From Georgenia satyanarayanai (GTDB lineage: Bacteria > Actinomycetota > Actinomycetes > Actinomycetales > Actinomycetaceae), in the NCBI RefSeq assembly GCF_023715365.1, contig NZ_JAMBNZ010000001.1, positions 248,001 to 312,000 of the forward strand: a DNA stretch of 64,000 bases. Direction: 5' to 3'. The position numbers and the translations under genes are program-made. Below are positions 55,831 through 64,000 of this stretch, in pieces. The notes below the pieces were generated by a model that saw only the letters and a program-made list of their open reading frames with translations, was not told the DNA's origin and did not search any database. Numbering within the stretch: position 1 is the first letter of the stretch; each line of letters begins with the position of its first letter.

Positions 55831-56790
55831 CTACGCCTCCGTGGTCGCCCCGGCCACCGAGACCAGGCCACGGGCCTGGAGCGCCGGGATGATCCCGCGC
55901 AGCAGCCGCTGGACGTCAGCGGGGATGGAGCCGGGCAGGACGACGAAGCCGTCCGCGGCACCGGCCTCGACCCACCGCTCGATGGTGGCGACGACGTCGC
56001 CCACGGTGCCGACAGCCTCGAGCGCACCCGACCACCCGGCGTCGCCCCCGGCGATGTCGGTGAGGAGGTCGGCGCGGGCACGGGCAGACTCGTAGTCGGA
56101 CGCGATGACGGTGCGCAGGTCGACAAGGACCCGCACGGGACCACGGCCGGCGGCACGCGCGGCGGAGCGGACGGCGAAGCGCAGCTCGCGCGCCCAGCTG
56201 AGGTCGGCCTCACGGAGCCGGACGACGTCCGCGAGCTCACCGGCGGCGGCGAGGTCGGCCTCCTCCTCGAGCGGGACGACGACGGTGGGGCGCTGGCTGG
56301 AGCGCGCCTCCGTGCTGCGGACGAGCTCCTCGAGCAAGTCGCCGAGCTGGGGCAGCGCGGCCACCGGCGCCTGCTCGCCGCGGGCCACCTGCAGGCCGGC
56401 CCACGAGCCGCTCTTGCGGTTGAACTGCGCGAGCTCGGCGGCCACGGCCGAGTCGGCGCGGCCGAGCTGGACGGTGGGCACGAGGCCCGTGGCGCCGGCG
56501 CTGGGGCTGATGCGGCGAGCGGCGATGACCGGGTCGAGCCAGGCGTTGGCCCGCGGTGCGGCGTCGGCGCGGAGGCGGAAGTCCTCACCGAGCGTGACGA
56601 AGGAGACGCCGCCCTTGTGCGCCGCTCGGGCGTAGGAGGCGAGGCGGACGAGGTTGGCCTGCTCGGCGGGCAGCCCGGCAGCCGCCTCACGGTCGTGGGC
56701 GGGGGCGCCCAGGCCGGAGAGGTCGAGGGCGATCGTCGCGGTGGTCGAGGTCGTCGCGGTGGTACGGGTGGGCAGGAACGCAGCAGTCAT
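55831..56790 (-). CDS. LLM-class flavin-dependent oxidoreductase
   Basis: 319 residues with the luciferase-like TIM-barrel pattern: IALDLSGLGAPAHD at the start, YARAAHKGGVSFVTLGED, and near the end AGAADGFVVLPGSIPADVQ. These flavin monooxygenases act on diverse substrates, including sulfonates. The sequence is shorter and more divergent than well-known members, so the substrate is open. A Cys-rich leader peptide lies 161 bases upstream in the same direction, which would fit sulphur-responsive control. Confidence 0.82.
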   Translation of the reverse strand: MTAAFLPTRTTATTSTTATIALDLSGLGAPAHDREAAAGLPAEQANLVRLASYARAAHKGGVSFVTLGEDFRLRADAAPRANAWLDPVIAARRISPSAGATGLVPTVQLGRADSAVAAELAQFNRKSGSWAGLQVARGEQAPVAALPQLGDLLEELVRSTEARSSQRPTVVVPLEEEADLAAAGELADVVRLREADLSWARELRFAVRSAARAAGRGPVRVLVDLRTVIASDYESARARADLLTDIAGGDAGWSGALEAVGTVGDVVATIERWVEAGAADGFVVLPGSIPADVQRLLRGIIPALQARGLVSVAGATTEA

Positions 56791-56951
56791 GGCAGCACCT
56801 ATCGAGGTCGCAGCGCCTGGGGCGCGGGGAAGGACGTGAGACCTGATACGCCGGGTCCGGCGCCTGGCGTGTCACTCGCCGGCGGCTCGGGGGCTGGATC
56901 AGGGGTGACGCGTCAGCGCGGCTCGCGCAGAGGGCGTCGCTTCCGTATGTC

Positions 56952-57038
56952 TCAGACCGACATACACGGACGACCGCACATGCACATGCTGCTGCCGCAA
57001 CGGCTGGTGATCTGCCGGGGGCTGAGGTGCGTGGTCAT
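56952..57038 (-). CDS. Cysteine-rich leader peptide candidate
   Basis: A 28-codon frame with ATG start and TGA stop, AAGGA nine bases upstream, ending SRCGSSMCMCGRPCMSV. Four Cys codons fall within 13 codons. It lies upstream of the LLM flavoprotein in the same direction. Cys-rich leaders upstream of sulphur genes are known in actinobacteria, where low cysteine stalls translation and couples to downstream expression. An alternative is a small metal- or thiol-binding peptide. Confidence 0.65.
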   Translation of the reverse strand: MTTHLSPRQITSRCGSSMCMCGRPCMSV

Positions 57039-57300
57039 CCTGGTACGTCCTTCGCGTGCTGGCACCGTCGCGGTGCGCTCCGTTGTCCCGACGGTCGCGG
57101 GACCAGGTCATCACCCGGGGCACCCACCGCACGTGGCGGGTTGCCGACCAGCAAGCCGGGGCTTAGCGCACTCGAGGTACGCACTGGTGCTCTGAACCTG
57201 TCGCAGACGCTAGCCGCGCCTCACTTCATGTGTCAACTGTCACGCGGCCGAATGTCAGTGCTCGGTCATACGGTGGAGTCATCAGGTTCACAGCACCGAG
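57039..57300. other. Non-coding divergent region
   Basis: This is part of the 510-base gap between the LLM and HNH genes. Apart from the leader peptide I see only TACGGT at 57269-57274, a plausible -10 box for the HNH gene, and small GC dyads such as GCACCGTCGCGGTGC at 57062-57076. The stretch 56791-56951 between leader and LLM gene has GC-rich dyads but no hairpin with a T tract. Confidence 0.6.
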
Positions 57301-59211
57301 GTGGTGAGCGAGATGGCGGCGACGCAGACCGGGGGCTGGTGGTTGACCCCGGCGGACCTCGCCGGCCCCCCGCCCTGCCTCGTGCCCGACGACGGCCCCG
57401 CTCAGCTCCCTGCGCTTCCGCCCGACCCTCTCCCGCCGGGCGCCGGCCCCGACGAGCGCTGGGCCGAGGAGGTCCCGCTCGAGGACGACGGTCCGCCCGA
57501 GCTCCCTCCCCTCCCTCCCGACCCGCTCCTCCCAGCAGGCCGGCGCGGGAACGCGGACGTCCTCGACGACGACGACGGCGCAGAGCTGGGTGGCCTGCTC
57601 ACCTCCCTGGCCCCGGGGCCGGCCCTCGCGGCAGCGCTCGAGGCTCTCGGCCCGCGCGCCGTCAGCCTGTACGCGCTGGTCGAGATGGTGGCGGGCTACC
57701 AGCGGCTGGCGTCCTGGGCCACGGCCCGGGCCATCGAGCTCAGCGGGGCCGTCGCGGGGCGGCCGGGCATCAACCCGCACCACCCGCTCCCGGGTGGGAA
57801 GATCGCCGCGGACTGCGCCGCCGCCGAGCTCGCCCCGCGCCTGGGGATCACCCGGTTCGCGGCGCGTCGCATGGTGGGTGATGCCCGGCTCTTCCGGGAC
57901 AAGCTCGCCCAGACGGCTCAGGCCCTTCGGCTTGGGCTCGTCAACCCCGCCAAGGCCGCTGTGCTCACGCGCCACCTGGCGGACCAGCCGGCGGACGTCG
58001 CCTGGGAGGTCCAGCGCGTGATCCTGCCCGACGCCCCGCACCAGACACCGAGCCAGCTCACGCGGGCCGTGGAGAAGGCGATCATCGCCATCGACCCGAA
58101 CCGGGCGGTCCAACGGCACCGCCGGGCGCGCGAGGAACGGCGCGTGGACCACCCGCGCCCGCTGCCCGACGGCATGGCCTCGATCCACGCGTTCCTCCCC
58201 GCCACCGACGCCGCGGGCTTCGACCTCGCCCTCGAGGCCGCGGCCCGCAGCGCCAAGGCGGCCGGTGACAGTCGCACGATCGACCAGCTGCGTGCCGACG
58301 TCTTCGCCCTCATGGGCCACACCGCGCTCGAGCAGGGCTACATCGGACTGCCAGAGCCGAGTGACACGGACGCGGCCGCCGCCGCGGGAACGGACGCGGT
58401 ACCTTCCGCGGAAGCGGGTGGCGAGGGATCCCGGGAGGTCGACGCCGACGACGGCGTGCCCGCGGCCCCGTCAGCCGCGACCGGCACGCCAGACCTCCAG
58501 CCCGTCAGCGACTACCTCAGGATGCTCCACATGCCGATGGGCACCATCGGCGGCAGGCGTGCCGTCATCCGGATCGACGTGCCGCTGTCGGTCCTCGTCC
58601 TCCCACCGGAGACGCAAGGCGCGTTCCCCGCCTACGGCGAGTGCTGGGACCACCTCACCGCAGATTCCCACGCCGCCCCAGGGGCGAGCCCTGCCCACGA
58701 CCCACCAGGTGACAGCCCTGCCGACGACGGCCCGTTGCCCATGGCCGAGGTCGCCGAGCTCGAGGGCTACGGCCCCATCACCCCGGACGTCGCCCGCGCG
58801 CTGGCGATGAGCGCAGGCACCTGGCAGCGGATCGTCACCGACCCGCTGAGCGGGGAGGTCCTCGACGTCGGCCGCACCCGCTACCGCCCACCCGCCGCCC
58901 TGGCCGAGTTCGTCCGGGCCCGCGACCGCAGCTGCGTCATCCCGGGCTGCTCGACCCCGGCCCACAGCTGCGACCTCGACCACGTCGTCCCCTTCCCCGA
59001 GGGCCCCACGAGTGCGTCGAACCTTGGTGCCGGGTGCCGGCCGGACCACACCATCAAGACGCTCGGTCGGTTCCGCCTCGAGCACCTCGGAGCCGGCACC
59101 TTCTGCTGGACCACGCCGAGCGGTCACGTCTACCAGCGCGACCACCACGGCCGGGTGACCTGGGTGCGGACGGGCGCCGGCAGCGCAGACGCCGCCGAGC
59201 CGCCCTTCTGA
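57301..59211 (+). CDS. DUF222 protein with C-terminal HNH endonuclease domain
   Basis: About 636 residues. An acidic, Pro-rich N-terminus, a DUF222 domain (about 110-360), a low-complexity Ala/Asp linker, and an HNH domain with CVIPGCSTPAHSCDLDH, VPFPEGPTSASNL and CRPDHTIKT. This is the 13E12-repeat family found in many copies in actinomycetes; its function is unclear, possibly in mobile elements or host defence. The start could be GTG 57301 or ATG 57313; the latter has GAGGTGGT upstream. Confidence 0.9.
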   Translation: MVSEMAATQTGGWWLTPADLAGPPPCLVPDDGPAQLPALPPDPLPPGAGPDERWAEEVPLEDDGPPELPPLPPDPLLPAGRRGNADVLDDDDGAELGGLLTSLAPGPALAAALEALGPRAVSLYALVEMVAGYQRLASWATARAIELSGAVAGRPGINPHHPLPGGKIAADCAAAELAPRLGITRFAARRMVGDARLFRDKLAQTAQALRLGLVNPAKAAVLTRHLADQPADVAWEVQRVILPDAPHQTPSQLTRAVEKAIIAIDPNRAVQRHRRAREERRVDHPRPLPDGMASIHAFLPATDAAGFDLALEAAARSAKAAGDSRTIDQLRADVFALMGHTALEQGYIGLPEPSDTDAAAAAGTDAVPSAEAGGEGSREVDADDGVPAAPSAATGTPDLQPVSDYLRMLHMPMGTIGGRRAVIRIDVPLSVLVLPPETQGAFPAYGECWDHLTADSHAAPGASPAHDPPGDSPADDGPLPMAEVAELEGYGPITPDVARALAMSAGTWQRIVTDPLSGEVLDVGRTRYRPPAALAEFVRARDRSCVIPGCSTPAHSCDLDHVVPFPEGPTSASNLGAGCRPDHTIKTLGRFRLEHLGAGTFCWTTPSGHVYQRDHHGRVTWVRTGAGSADAAEPPF

Positions 59212-59326
59212 GACGGGTGGCTCGGGCGCGTCCAAGGACTGGGAGGTCACACCCGCTGAGCGCCCACCGCGGCCACGCCTGGCCGACAATGGGGACAGCC
59301 CCGAAGTCGACCGCAAAGGACCGCTG

Positions 59327-59842
59327 ATGACCGCCGAGCAGCCCGCCACCCCCACCGCCCTGCCCGCGTCGGTGGGCAGCGAGGAGTTCAAGGCCGTCTT
59401 CCGCCGTCACCCGGCAGGCGTCGCCGTCATCACCTGCGCCACCCCGGACGGGCCAGCAGGCTTCACCGCCACCTCGGTCATCTCCGTCGCCGCGAACCCC
59501 GCCATGCTGGCCTTCTCCGTGGCCGCGGGCTCGACCTCGCGCCGCATCCTCGACAGCGCCCCGAGCGTCGTCGTCAACTTCCTCAGCGAGGATCAGCAGG
59601 ACCTCGCCCACCGCTTCGCCGCCCGCGGCGCCGACCGCTTCGCCGGGATCGAGCACTGCTCGCTGCCCACCGGCGAGCCCGTCCTGCCCGGCACCACCGC
59701 GTGGATCCGAGGCGTCGTCGAGCAGCGCGTCCCGGTCGGCGACAGCCTGCTCATCACCCTGCGCGCGGTCCTCGCCCACCACGAGGACGACACCCGGCCG
59801 CTCGTCTACCTCGACCGCGCCTTCCCCCGCCTCGAGGGCTAG
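59327..59842 (+). CDS. Flavin reductase domain protein
   Basis: 171 residues with the flavin reductase-like pattern: FRRHPAGVAVITCATPDGPA, GFTATSVISVAANPAMLAFS, and VVVNFLSEDQQDLAHRFA. These proteins reduce FMN/FAD with NAD(P)H, often for a partner monooxygenase. An LLM flavoprotein lies 2.5 kb away, but the DUF222 gene separates them, so partnership is only possible. AAGGA sits before the ATG. Confidence 0.9.
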   Translation: MTAEQPATPTALPASVGSEEFKAVFRRHPAGVAVITCATPDGPAGFTATSVISVAANPAMLAFSVAAGSTSRRILDSAPSVVVNFLSEDQQDLAHRFAARGADRFAGIEHCSLPTGEPVLPGTTAWIRGVVEQRVPVGDSLLITLRAVLAHHEDDTRPLVYLDRAFPRLEG

Positions 59843-59915
59843 GCAGCCACGAGGGCTCACCGGCGCGAAGGCCGACAAGACGCGAAGGCTGACCAGACGC
59901 GGTGGCTGCAGACGG

Positions 59916-59954
59916 CGAGAGCCGGATTCCTCGTGAGGAGGAGTCCGGCTCTCG
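59916..59954. terminator. Bidirectional terminator, AGCCGGATTCCTC family, copy 2
   Basis: CGAGAGCCGGATTCCTC (59916-59932) pairs with GAGGAGTCCGGCTCTCG (59938-59954) at 16 of 17 positions plus one G-T pair. It lies between convergent flavin reductase and leuS genes. Confidence 0.82.
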
Positions 59955-59970
59955 GTGCGTGAACGGGCCG

Positions 59971-62880
59971 CTACGCCGGCACGATGTTGACGAGCTTGGG
60001 CGCCCGCACGATGACCTTGCGCACCCCGCGGTCTCCCAGCGCCCGCTTGACGCCCGGCGTGTCCAGGGCCAGCCGCTCGAGCTCCGCGGCGTCGATCGAC
60101 ACCGGCACCTCGAGCTTGTCGCGCAGCTTGCCGGCCACCTGGACCACGCAGGTCACGGTGTCCTGGACCAGCAGCGCGGGGTCGGCGACCGGGAAGGGCT
60201 CGTGGGCCAGCGACCCCTCGTGCCCGATCCGCCGCCACAGCTCCTCGGCGATGTGCGGGGCAACGGGCGCGAGCATGAGCAGCAGCGGCTCGACCGCCTC
60301 GCGCGGGCTCGACGGCAGCCCGGTGAGGTGGTTGTTGAGCACGATGAGACGCGCGATCGCGGTGTTGAGCCGCATCGCCGCCATCTCGGTCTCGACGTCG
60401 GTGACCGTCCGTGCGACCAGGCGGCGGGTCTCCTCGTCGGCCGGCTCGTCGGTGACGAGCAGCTCCCCGGTCTCCTCGTCGACGACGTTGCGCCACAGCC
60501 GCTGGAGGAAGCGCTGGGAGCCGACGACGGCGCGCGTGTCCCACGGTCGCGACAGGTCCAGCGGCCCCATCGACATCTCGTACACCCGGAACGTGTCGGC
60601 ACCGTAGGCCTCGTACATGTCGTCGGGCGTGACGATGTTCTTGAGGGACTTGCCCATCTTCCCGTACTCGCGGGTGACCTCCTGGCCCTGCCAGCGGTAG
60701 CTCACCTCCCCGGAGCCGTCCTCGGCCGCGACCTCCTCGACCTCGTCCGCGGGCACGTACTGGCCGCGAGCGTCAGCGAAGGCGTAGGCCTGGATGTAGC
60801 CCTGGTTGAAGAGCTTGTGGAAGGGCTCGACGCTCGAGACGTGCCCGAGGTCGAAGAGCACCTTCTGCCAGAAGCGCGCGTAGAGCAGGTGGAGCACGGC
60901 GTGCTCGACGCCACCGACGTACAGGTCGGCGCCACCGCAGGACTTCTCGGCGGTCGGGCCCATCCAGTACTGCTCGTTGGCCGGGTCGACCAGGCGCTCG
61001 GTGTTGTTCGGGTCCAGGTACCGCAGCTCGTACCAGCACGAGCCGGCCCAGTTGGGCATCGTGTTGGTGTCGCGGCGGTAGGTCTTGACGCCGTCACCCA
61101 GGTCGAGCTCGACGGTGACCCAGTCCTCGGCCCGCCCGAGCGGGGGCTCCGGCGAGGAGGTCGCGTCGTCGGCGTCGAAAGTGCGCGGGGAGAAGTCGGG
61201 GACCTCGGGCAGCTCGACCGGGAGCATCCTTTCGGGCAGCACGTGGACGCGGCCCTCCTCGTCGTAGACGACGGGGAAGGGCTCACCCCAGTAGCGCTGG
61301 CGGGAGAAGAGCCAGTCACGCAGGCGGTAGGTCGTGCGCGCCTCGCCGCGGCCGCGGGCCTGCAGCCACTCGGTGATCGCGGCCTTGGCCTCGGCCACGC
61401 CCAGGCCGTTGAGGGAGATCTCCTCGTTGGCGGAGCTGATGATCTCGCCGTCGCCGGTCCAGGCGCCCTCGACGTGCTCGGCGGGCGGCTGGACGGTGTG
61501 GACGACGTCCAGCCCGTAGGCCTGGGCGAACTCGTAGTCGCGCGCGTCGCCACCGGGCACGGCCATGATCGCGCCGGTGCCGTAGCCCATGAGGACGTAG
61601 TCGGCGACGAACACGGGCAGCTGGGCGCCGTTGACGGGGTTGGTCGCGAAGGCGCCGGTGAAGACACCCGTCTTGGCGCGGCCCTCCTCCTGCCGTTCCT
61701 CGTCCGTCTTGGCGGCGGCCTGGGCGCGGTAGGCGGCGACGGCCTCGGCCGGGCTCGCGTGCCCACCGGTCCACGTCTCCTGGGTGCCGGCCGGCCAGGC
61801 GGCGGGCACGGCGTCGTCGAGGAGCGGGTGCTCGGGGGCCAGGACCATGAATGTCGCGCCGAAGAGCGTGTCGGGACGGGTCGTGAAGACGTCCAGCGCG
61901 AGCTCCGCGGAGCCACCGGGCGCCTCCCCCGCGCTCACGCGTGAGGGCAGCGCGAAGGTGACGATCGCCCCCTCGGAGCGACCGATCCAGTTGCGCTGCA
62001 TCGTCTTGACCTTGTCCGGCCAGTCGATGTGGTCGAGGTCGTCGACGAGACGGTCGGCGTAGGCGGTGATCCGCATCATCCACTGGCGCAGGTTGCGCTT
62101 GAAGACGGGGTAGTTGCCGCGCTCGGAGCGGCCGTCGGCGGTGACCTCCTCGTTCGCCAGCACGGTGCCCAGCCCGGGGCACCAGTTGACCGGCGCGTCG
62201 GACACGTAGGCGAGGCGGTGGGCGTCGAGGGCGGCGGCGCGCGCGTCGGCGTCCATGTCGGCCCACTCCCGGCCCGACGGCGTGGGCCGGCTCCCGTCGG
62301 CGAAGGCAGCCTCCAGCTCGCTGATCGGGCGGGCGGCACCGCGGCCACCGCCGGGACGCTCGGCGTCCTCGTCGTACCAGGCGTGGTACATCTGGAGGAA
62401 GATCCACTGCGTCCAGCGGACGTACCCGGTGTCCGTCGTCGCGAAGGAGCGGCGGTCGTCGTGGCCCAGGCCCAGGCGCCGCAGCTGGCGGCGCATGGTG
62501 GCGATGTTCTCCTCGGTGGTGATCCGGGGGTGCTGCCCGGTCTGCACGGCGTACTGCTCCGCGGGCAGGCCGAAGGCGTCGTAAGCCAGCGCGTGGAGGA
62601 CGTTCTTGCCCTTCATCCGCTGGTAGCGACCCACGACGTCGGTGGCGATGTAGCCCAGCGGGTGCCCCACGTGCAGCCCCTTGCCCGAGGGGTAGGGGAA
62701 CATGTCGAGCACGTAGAAGGTCGAGTCCGTCGCGTCCCCGGCGAGGTCGCCGACCGGGTTGGGCGCGTGGAAGGTGCCGAGCTCCTCCCAGCGGTCCTGC
62801 CAGGCCTGCTCGATCTCGCTCGCCAGCCGGGCGGTGTAGCGGAAGCGGGGCTCGGCGGGGACGGGGGTCTCGGTACTCAT
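59971..62880 (-). CDS. leuS: Leucine--tRNA ligase
   Basis: 969 residues. Class I signature motifs are HVGH (in [15 protein letters not shown]) and KMGKS (in [11 protein letters not shown]). The editing domain holds the [12 protein letters not shown] region. The ATG at 62880 begins [11 protein letters not shown], just before the conserved core. The upstream leader has its own short peptide with Leu codons and a hairpin with a T run, so leuS is probably controlled by attenuation. No T-box motif was seen. Confidence 0.98.
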   Translation of the reverse strand: MSTETPVPAEPRFRYTARLASEIEQAWQDRWEELGTFHAPNPVGDLAGDATDSTFYVLDMFPYPSGKGLHVGHPLGYIATDVVGRYQRMKGKNVLHALAYDAFGLPAEQYAVQTGQHPRITTEENIATMRRQLRRLGLGHDDRRSFATTDTGYVRWTQWIFLQMYHAWYDEDAERPGGGRGAARPISELEAAFADGSRPTPSGREWADMDADARAAALDAHRLAYVSDAPVNWCPGLGTVLANEEVTADGRSERGNYPVFKRNLRQWMMRITAYADRLVDDLDHIDWPDKVKTMQRNWIGRSEGAIVTFALPSRVSAGEAPGGSAELALDVFTTRPDTLFGATFMVLAPEHPLLDDAVPAAWPAGTQETWTGGHASPAEAVAAYRAQAAAKTDEERQEEGRAKTGVFTGAFATNPVNGAQLPVFVADYVLMGYGTGAIMAVPGGDARDYEFAQAYGLDVVHTVQPPAEHVEGAWTGDGEIISSANEEISLNGLGVAEAKAAITEWLQARGRGEARTTYRLRDWLFSRQRYWGEPFPVVYDEEGRVHVLPERMLPVELPEVPDFSPRTFDADDATSSPEPPLGRAEDWVTVELDLGDGVKTYRRDTNTMPNWAGSCWYELRYLDPNNTERLVDPANEQYWMGPTAEKSCGGADLYVGGVEHAVLHLLYARFWQKVLFDLGHVSSVEPFHKLFNQGYIQAYAFADARGQYVPADEVEEVAAEDGSGEVSYRWQGQEVTREYGKMGKSLKNIVTPDDMYEAYGADTFRVYEMSMGPLDLSRPWDTRAVVGSQRFLQRLWRNVVDEETGELLVTDEPADEETRRLVARTVTDVETEMAAMRLNTAIARLIVLNNHLTGLPSSPREAVEPLLLMLAPVAPHIAEELWRRIGHEGSLAHEPFPVADPALLVQDTVTCVVQVAGKLRDKLEVPVSIDAAELERLALDTPGVKRALGDRGVRKVIVRAPKLVNIVPA

Positions 62881-62915
62881 GTGATCCTCACGGTGGGGGT
62901 GGTCGCTCCTGGCAT

Positions 62916-62941
62916 GAGAAAACCTCCCCGCAGGGAGGTGG
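62916..62941 (-). terminator. Attenuator-like hairpin in the leuS leader
   Basis: On the minus strand ACCTCCC (62933-62939) and GGGAGGT (62922-62928) form a 7-bp stem followed by TTTTCTC. It lies 36 bases before the leuS ATG. A T run is unusual in this GC-rich window. Upstream is another stem pairing 62978-62987 with 62942-62951, which covers the leader peptide's stop codon. Confidence 0.75.
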
Positions 62942-62977
62942 GCCGCGCTGATGCGGCGCCGTCGGCGCCCGCTGTGG

Positions 62978-63013
62978 TCAGCGCGGCTGCGTAAGGAGGA
63001 CCCGTCGCGACAT
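62978..63013 (-). CDS. leuS leader peptide
   Basis: An 11-codon frame, [11 protein letters not shown] with TGA stop, has two adjacent Leu codons after Val. Its ATG lies seven bases after TAAGGT, so it should be translated from a leaderless 5' end. The stop codon falls within a 10-bp stem upstream of an attenuator-like hairpin. Sensing of leucyl-tRNA is the natural reading, though two Leu codons are few. Confidence 0.7.
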   Translation of the reverse strand: MSRRVLLTQPR

Positions 63014-63020
63014 GTGGCCC

Positions 63021-63026
63021 ACCTTA
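63021..63026 (-). promoter_or_regulatory. -10 box (TAAGGT) for the leuS leader
   Basis: TAAGGT is seven bases upstream of the leader ATG, the same spacing as in the leuA leader. Confidence 0.65.
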
Positions 63027-63132
63027 CCGCAGCGGCTGCGGGAGGCGGCGGACCGGGCCGCGCCATATGCTCGACAGCGTTCGTCATCGTCATCGCGCGC
63101 ACAGGACGTGCGCCGCGGAAGGGAGAGAGCAG

Positions 63133-63591
63133 ATGGCTGCCAAGCCCACGGAGAAGGTCCTCACCAGCCTCCAGGAGACCCTCGTCGACCTCATCGACCT
63201 GTCCCTGCAGGCCAAGCAGGCCCACTGGAACATCTACGGGTCGCACTTCCGCTCGGTGCACCTCCAGCTCGACGAGGTCACCGACCAGGTGCGCCTCGCC
63301 TCCGACGACGTCGCGGAGCGGCTCGTCGCGATCGGCGGTGAGCCGGACGGCCGCGCCTCCACCGTGGCGAGCTCCACGCAGGTGGAGTCGCTCTCGGACG
63401 GCCGCCTCCCCGACGACAAGGTCATCCGCCAGTTCGAGGAGCGCCTCCAGTCGGTCGCCGACCGCATCAAGGGCAAGCTCGACGACGTCGAGGAGAGCGA
63501 CCCGCTGAGCCACGACCTTCTCGTCACGGTCGCGACCGGCCTGGAGAAGCAGGCGTGGATGTTCCGCGCCGCCAGCGGCGACGCCAGCTGA
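63133..63591 (+). CDS. dps: Dps-family ferritin-like DNA-protecting protein
   Basis: 152 residues. The ferroxidase region is visible: [21 protein letters not shown], split as KQAHWNIYG and [11 protein letters not shown], with the conserved His, Trp and Asp/Glu. Dps forms dodecamers that oxidise and store iron and can protect DNA in stress or stationary phase. GGGAGAG precedes the ATG. A TATGCT box at 63064-63069 may be the promoter. Confidence 0.93.
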   Translation: MAAKPTEKVLTSLQETLVDLIDLSLQAKQAHWNIYGSHFRSVHLQLDEVTDQVRLASDDVAERLVAIGGEPDGRASTVASSTQVESLSDGRLPDDKVIRQFEERLQSVADRIKGKLDDVEESDPLSHDLLVTVATGLEKQAWMFRAASGDAS

Positions 63592-63614
63592 CCGAGCCGC
63601 ACCCCGCCCCCTAC

Positions 63615-63656
63615 GCCGACAGCCGGATTCCTCCGCGGAGGATTCCGGCTGTCGGC
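63615..63656. terminator. Bidirectional terminator, AGCCGGATTCCTCC family, copy 3
   Basis: Arms 63615-63634 and 63637-63656 pair at 19 of 20 positions with a two-base loop. It lies between convergent dps and the ABC ATPase gene. Confidence 0.85.
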
Positions 63657-63670
63657 ACCTGTGGGGCGGG

Positions 63671-64000
63671 TCAGCGGAAGCGCTGGACGGCGAGCGGCGC
63701 GGCTTCGGCCAGCTCGCGGACCGTGGGGTGCTGGTCGATGTCGCCGAGGAGCTCCCCCAGCGGTCCGGTGGCCACGACGGTGCCCTCGGCGAGGACATGG
63801 ACCTCGCGGCAGGTGCGCTCGACGAGCTCGAGGTCGTGGGACACGAGGACCACGGCGGTGTCGAGCTCGGCGAGCAGGCCCGCCAGCCGCCGGGCCAGGT
63901 TGACGCGGGACTGCGGGTCGACGGCGGTGAGCGGCTCGTCCAGGACGAGGATCTCCGGCCGGGTCGCGAGCGCGGCCGCGACTGCCACGCGCTGCTTCTC
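63671..64000 (-). CDS. ABC transporter ATPase, CbiO/ECF-type, C-terminal part
   Basis: The last about 109 residues of an ABC ATPase. The visible start [20 protein letters not shown] is the end of the signature motif running into Walker B ([15 protein letters not shown]), followed by the switch His in VSHDLE. It resembles energy-coupling factor (cobalt/vitamin) transporter ATPases. The Walker A and N-terminus lie past the right edge. Confidence 0.87.
   Translation of the reverse strand, partial: EKQRVAVAAALATRPEILVLDEPLTAVDPQSRVNLARRLAGLLAELDTAVVLVSHDLELVERTCREVHVLAEGTVVATGPLGELLGDIDQHPTVRELAEAAPLAVQRFR

Noticed and set aside
56791-56951. SAM-type riboswitch before the LLM gene
   Set aside because: No recognisable conserved core; only generic GC-rich dyads.
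62881-63030. T-box riboswitch before leuS
   Set aside because: No T-box consensus sequence is visible and the leader is too short; a leader peptide plus hairpin explains it better.

Overview
The window is very GC-rich, densely coding DNA with high GC at third codon positions, many 1-4 base gene overlaps (ATGA or GTGA), frequent GTG starts and several genes that begin 6-7 bases after a TANNNT -10 box (leaderless). The gene families (DUF3097 beside hrcA, DnaJ2-type dnaJ, phoH-ybeY-corC-era-recO-uppS, a leucine-rich leaderless leader before leuA, DUF222/HNH) point to an actinomycete, most likely in or near the Micrococcales. I cannot assign a genus from sequence alone.

Layout. 1-4.3 kb: the start of uppS, then recO, a CynX-like permease and leuA with its leader peptide. 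4.3-28.1 kb: one large minus-strand cluster. In transcription order it runs PP2C phosphatase, FHA protein, membrane Ser/Thr kinase, FHA-like/winged-helix regulator, 2077-residue Ig/FN3 export-oriented protein, MoxR ATPase, DUF58 protein, transglutaminase-like membrane protein without catalytic residues, EssC-like FtsK/SpoIIIE ATPase, WXG100-like protein, two FHA membrane proteins and a small membrane protein. 28.1-31 kb: a membrane alpha/beta hydrolase and an AbiEi/DUF559-like gene flanked by intergenic repeats. 31-38 kb: conserved housekeeping genes era, corC-like, ybeY, phoH, rsmE, dnaJ and hrcA, with a CIRCE operator. 38-51 kb: DUF3097, a SNF2 helicase, a DUF4825-like lipoprotein, a decayed reductase gene, hemW, lepA, a BCCT transporter, rpsT, a DMT transporter, holA and a Nudix hydrolase. 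51-64 kb: comEC-comEA, degV, a decayed ATPase, an LLM flavoprotein behind a cysteine-rich leader, a DUF222/HNH gene, a flavin reductase, leuS with a leader peptide and attenuator-like hairpin, dps, and the end of a CbiO-type ATPase.

How the genes work together. The 24-kb cluster resembles the PFNA cluster known from bifidobacteria (kinase, FN3 protein, AAA ATPase, DUF58, transglutaminase-like protein, phosphatase), joined here to the core of a type VII-like secretion system (WXG100 protein plus EssC). It contains five FHA or FHA-like domains as candidate readers for the kinase/phosphatase pair. An 18-bp motif centred on the palindrome GGGGAGAACTCCCC lies 30-31 bases upstream of -10-like boxes before both the giant FN3 gene and the WXG100 gene, which suggests one shared regulator. 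This is the best candidate in the window for an under-described system. The cluster lies between era and recO, genes that are close together in many actinomycetes.

A second theme is small leader-peptide control: Leu-rich leaders before leuA and leuS, and a Cys-rich one before the LLM gene. A third is a set of intergenic palindrome families, several acting as terminators between convergent genes.
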